A stretch of DNA of 8,052 bases, taken from the NCBI GenBank assembly GCA_903902945.1, contig CAIUWU010000267.1, positions 1 through 8,052 on the forward strand, written 5' to 3'. The position numbers and the translations under genes are program-made. Origin of the DNA: an uncultured Pseudomonadota bacterium. GTDB taxonomy: Bacteria > Pseudomonadota > Gammaproteobacteria > Methylococcales > Methylomonadaceae. The notes under the pieces are model-generated. The model saw only the letters and a list, made by a program, of their open reading frames with translations. It was not told where the DNA came from and ran no database searches. Of this stretch, positions 6,319 through 8,052 are shown piece by piece; position 1 is the stretch's first letter, and every line of letters begins with the position of its first letter.

Positions 6319-7310
6319 GCAAACCCATCAAACCACTGGCAATAGGCAGCTTTTTATTCGGTGCGATTAGCCTGTTGATACTCGGTGTCTTGTTATTTGG
6401 CGGCAACGATTTTTTTAAAGAGAAAAAATACTATGTGATTTTTTTCGACTCGGCACTTAACGGACTCAATGTCGGTGCTCCGGTTAAATTACAAGGCGTA
6501 CAAATCGGCAAGATCAAGGAAATATCACTGGAAGTTGACACAGTAACCGGGCGTATTTTCAAGCCGGTGGTGATTGAAATTGATCCGCAGTTGCTGCGCG
6601 ATTTCTCCGGTGGTGAACGCCATATCGCTCATAGCGAACAGGAATGGAAAGAAGATGCGCAGCGGCTGATTAATGCCGGTCTGAAAGCGCGTCTGGAAAA
6701 TCAGAGTCTGCTAACCGGATTGCTGTATGTCGATCTGAATTTTTATACCGCCAAACCGGGCAATATCACCAACAGAAACTATCGGAATCTGCCCGAATTG
6801 CCGAGTGTGCCGACCACGGTTGATGAAATCCGCAATACTGCCGATGCCATTTTGAATAAGGCCAAAGAGTTACCGCTGGAGCAGATGGTCAAGGATTTAT
6901 CGGAAACCTTAAAGGAAACCCGCGATCTGCTGAAATCGGATGATATGAGAAACTCGCTGGCGGCGCTGGCGAAGTCGTTGCAGGAAACCCAGAAACTGAT
7001 GGTTACGCTGAATCAGCAAACCGGCCCGTTATTGGTCAATGTCAACGGTGCCGCCGCTGATACCCGGCTTACTTTGCAGGAATTCAATAAACAGATGCAG
7101 CCTGTCCTCAAATCAACCGAGCAAAGTCTGCAACTTGCTAGCAAAGTATTACAAGAATCGCACTATACCTTGCAGGAAGTCGAACATCTGGCTACCCCGG
7201 ATTCGCCGTTGGGCCAGGCTTTGTTTGGCATTCGTGATGCTTCCCGATCCTTAAAAGACCTAACTGAATCTTTGGAGCGCCAACCCGAGGCGATTATTTA
7301 TGGCAAATAA
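6315..7310 (+). CDS. MCE-domain (MlaD/PqiB-type) protein with long helical C-terminal region
   Basis: This 331-residue protein has a short cytoplasmic N-terminus, one membrane segment at about residues 8-29, and a single MCE domain at about 38-147. The family pattern is visible in GLNVGAPVKLQGVQIGKIKEI (49-69 region), RLENQSLLTGLLYVDLNF near 126-143 and the intervening LINAGLKA. Residues about 165-315 are predicted by eye to be mostly helical, with abundant Leu, Gln, Glu and Lys, and the protein ends in RQPEAIIYGK, a common ending in this subfamily. E. coli MlaD is only about 183 residues, so the tail is the notable difference. In PqiB and mycobacterial Mce proteins such tails bundle into a needle or tunnel. 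The MCE ring should sit in the periplasm above the permease. The start is an ATG in an ATGA overlap, with AAGGGAG at 6301-6307 as a strong Shine-Dalgarno sequence. Confidence 0.94.
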   Translation: MSKPIKPLAIGSFLFGAISLLILGVLLFGGNDFFKEKKYYVIFFDSALNGLNVGAPVKLQGVQIGKIKEISLEVDTVTGRIFKPVVIEIDPQLLRDFSGGERHIAHSEQEWKEDAQRLINAGLKARLENQSLLTGLLYVDLNFYTAKPGNITNRNYRNLPELPSVPTTVDEIRNTADAILNKAKELPLEQMVKDLSETLKETRDLLKSDDMRNSLAALAKSLQETQKLMVTLNQQTGPLLVNVNGAAADTRLTLQEFNKQMQPVLKSTEQSLQLASKVLQESHYTLQEVEHLATPDSPLGQALFGIRDASRSLKDLTESLERQPEAIIYGK

Positions 7311-7896
7311 AGCATTAAGCGCCCTTGCGCTGGTTCTGTCAGCGGCTGTTAGCGGTTGTGCGGGCAGTGATCTGCATTTTTACATGCTGGAACCGCTGGC
7401 ACAGACATCGCCGGCACCGACACCGGTTCCGGACACAATCGTGGTGGGGCTGGGGCCGGTGCATTTGCCGGAATATCTGAACCGGCCGCAGATGGTGATT
7501 GCCACCGGTGAGCATCAGTATCAGTTTGATGAACATCATCGCTGGGCCGAGCATCTCGACCAGAATATCAGTCGGGTGCTGGTGCAGCAGTTAAGTCAGC
7601 AACTGGGGCTGAAGCAGGTGCTGCGTTATCCGTGGGCACAGCGGCAAGCGGTTGATTATCAGCTGGTCATCGATGTGTTGGAGTTTCATCAGACCGCCAG
7701 TCTGCACAGCCGCTTAAAAGGTCAATGGCAAATCAAACGTGCTGATCAGACGCTGTTGAGTCAGCAATTTGCTTGCAGTATTGACAGCGATGATCAGGCA
7801 GAGAATATAGTCGCGGCGCAAAGCCAGTGTTTGCATGATTTGGGGCTGGAGCTGGCTGCAGCGGTCAGACAGCTGCAGGGCAGTCAGCCGAAATGA
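7300..7896 (+). CDS. ABC-type transport auxiliary lipoprotein (PqiC/YmbA-like)
   Basis: This 198-residue protein has a lipoprotein signal peptide: short basic N-terminus, hydrophobic stretch about 5-17, and lipobox VSGC with the acylated Cys at 20. The residue after the Cys is Ala rather than Asp, so by the usual Lol rule it should be sorted to the outer membrane. The mature part matches the ABC_trans_aux family (PF03886, from memory): YMLEPL near 28-33, VVGLGPVHLPEYLNRP near 48-63, and WAEHLDQNISRVLVQQL near 81-97. PqiC in the Pqi system is the best-known relative. The start overlaps the MCE stop by 11 bases and has GAGG at 7287-7290, nine bases upstream. Cysteines at 158 and 177 could form a disulfide in the periplasm. 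It is likely the outer-membrane end of the transporter encoded by the three preceding genes. Confidence 0.92.
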   Translation: MANKALSALALVLSAAVSGCAGSDLHFYMLEPLAQTSPAPTPVPDTIVVGLGPVHLPEYLNRPQMVIATGEHQYQFDEHHRWAEHLDQNISRVLVQQLSQQLGLKQVLRYPWAQRQAVDYQLVIDVLEFHQTASLHSRLKGQWQIKRADQTLLSQQFACSIDSDDQAENIVAAQSQCLHDLGLELAAAVRQLQGSQPK

Positions 7897-8052
7897 TTAG
7901 TTTTTCTGCAGATATTGATTGATCTGGGCGAGGTCGGCTTCGCTCAGACTGCCGTCTGCTTCTTTTAGGCGGATGGCATTGATCAGATAGTCGTAACGGC
8001 TGCGGGCGTAATCACTTTTGGCTTTGTAGAGATTGCTCTGTTCGGTCAGAAC
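7897..8052 (-). CDS. tolC: TolC-family outer-membrane protein, C-terminal fragment (5' end outside window)
   Basis: On the - strand the frame is open from the window edge to a TAA stop whose complement is TTA at 7897-7899, giving 51 residues. The peptide begins VLTEQSNLYKAKSDYARSRY and continues with DYLINAIRLKEADGSLSEADL and a short end QYLQKN. This lines up with the end of the helical barrel of E. coli TolC (VLDA...LYNAK...ARYNYLINQLNIKSALGTLNEQDL). It lacks the long disordered C-terminal extension of E. coli TolC. TolC proteins are trimeric outer-membrane exit ducts for efflux pumps and type I secretion. Whether this is the general TolC or a paralogue cannot be told from the fragment. The gene converges on the MCE operon with zero bases between the two stop codons. 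Confidence 0.88.
   Translation of the reverse strand, partial: VLTEQSNLYKAKSDYARSRYDYLINAIRLKEADGSLSEADLAQINQYLQKN

Noticed and set aside
7873..7911. Two CTGCAG copies (7873-7878 and 7906-7911) flanking the convergent stops, considered as a terminator stem
   Set aside because: The stem is only six bases with a 27-base loop and no following T tract on either strand; a restriction-type palindrome recurring by chance is enough.

Overview
The window reads as ordinary chromosomal DNA of a gammaproteobacterium. It has moderate G+C, uniform codon use, tightly packed genes, and close matches to Escherichia coli-type MltG, Tmk, HolB, YcfH/TatD, RlmG and TolC. A methylotroph of the Methylococcales is my guess from overall feel; the sequence does not prove it. 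I see no mobile element, CRISPR array, RNA gene or sign of recent transfer.

Layout, left to right: (1) A housekeeping run on the + strand: the 3' part of mltG (cell-wall lytic transglycosylase), tmk (thymidylate kinase) and holB (DNA polymerase III delta'). These are joined by two ATGA stop/start overlaps and so are very likely one translationally coupled operon. (2) A 65-bp gap with a perfect TATAAT, then a TatD-family metal-dependent hydrolase (ycfH-like) and, 11 bp later, rlmG (23S rRNA guanine-N2 methyltransferase). The pilZ-type gene often found between holB and tatD in gammaproteobacteria is absent. (3) A 51-bp gap with a second perfect TATAAT and a Shine-Dalgarno sequence, then a four-gene MCE lipid-transport operon with gaps or overlaps of at most 11 bases. 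It encodes an MlaE-type permease with a fused N-terminal STAS-like domain, an MlaF-type ATPase, a single-MCE-domain protein with a long helical tail, and a PqiC-like ABC_trans_aux lipoprotein. (4) A convergent gene on the - strand, cut by the window edge, encodes the C-terminus of a TolC-family outer-membrane protein. Its stop codon directly abuts the lipoprotein stop codon with no spacer.

The MCE operon is the most interesting part. Permease, ATPase and fused STAS domain would form an Mla-like inner-membrane ABC core. The MCE protein would be anchored in the inner membrane and project into the periplasm, and the lipoprotein would sit at the outer membrane. Together they would form an envelope-spanning lipid conduit that mixes Mla-type and Pqi-type parts. 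This arrangement is a known variant of MCE systems, so I do not claim an undescribed system. Its substrate and direction of transport cannot be read from the sequence.
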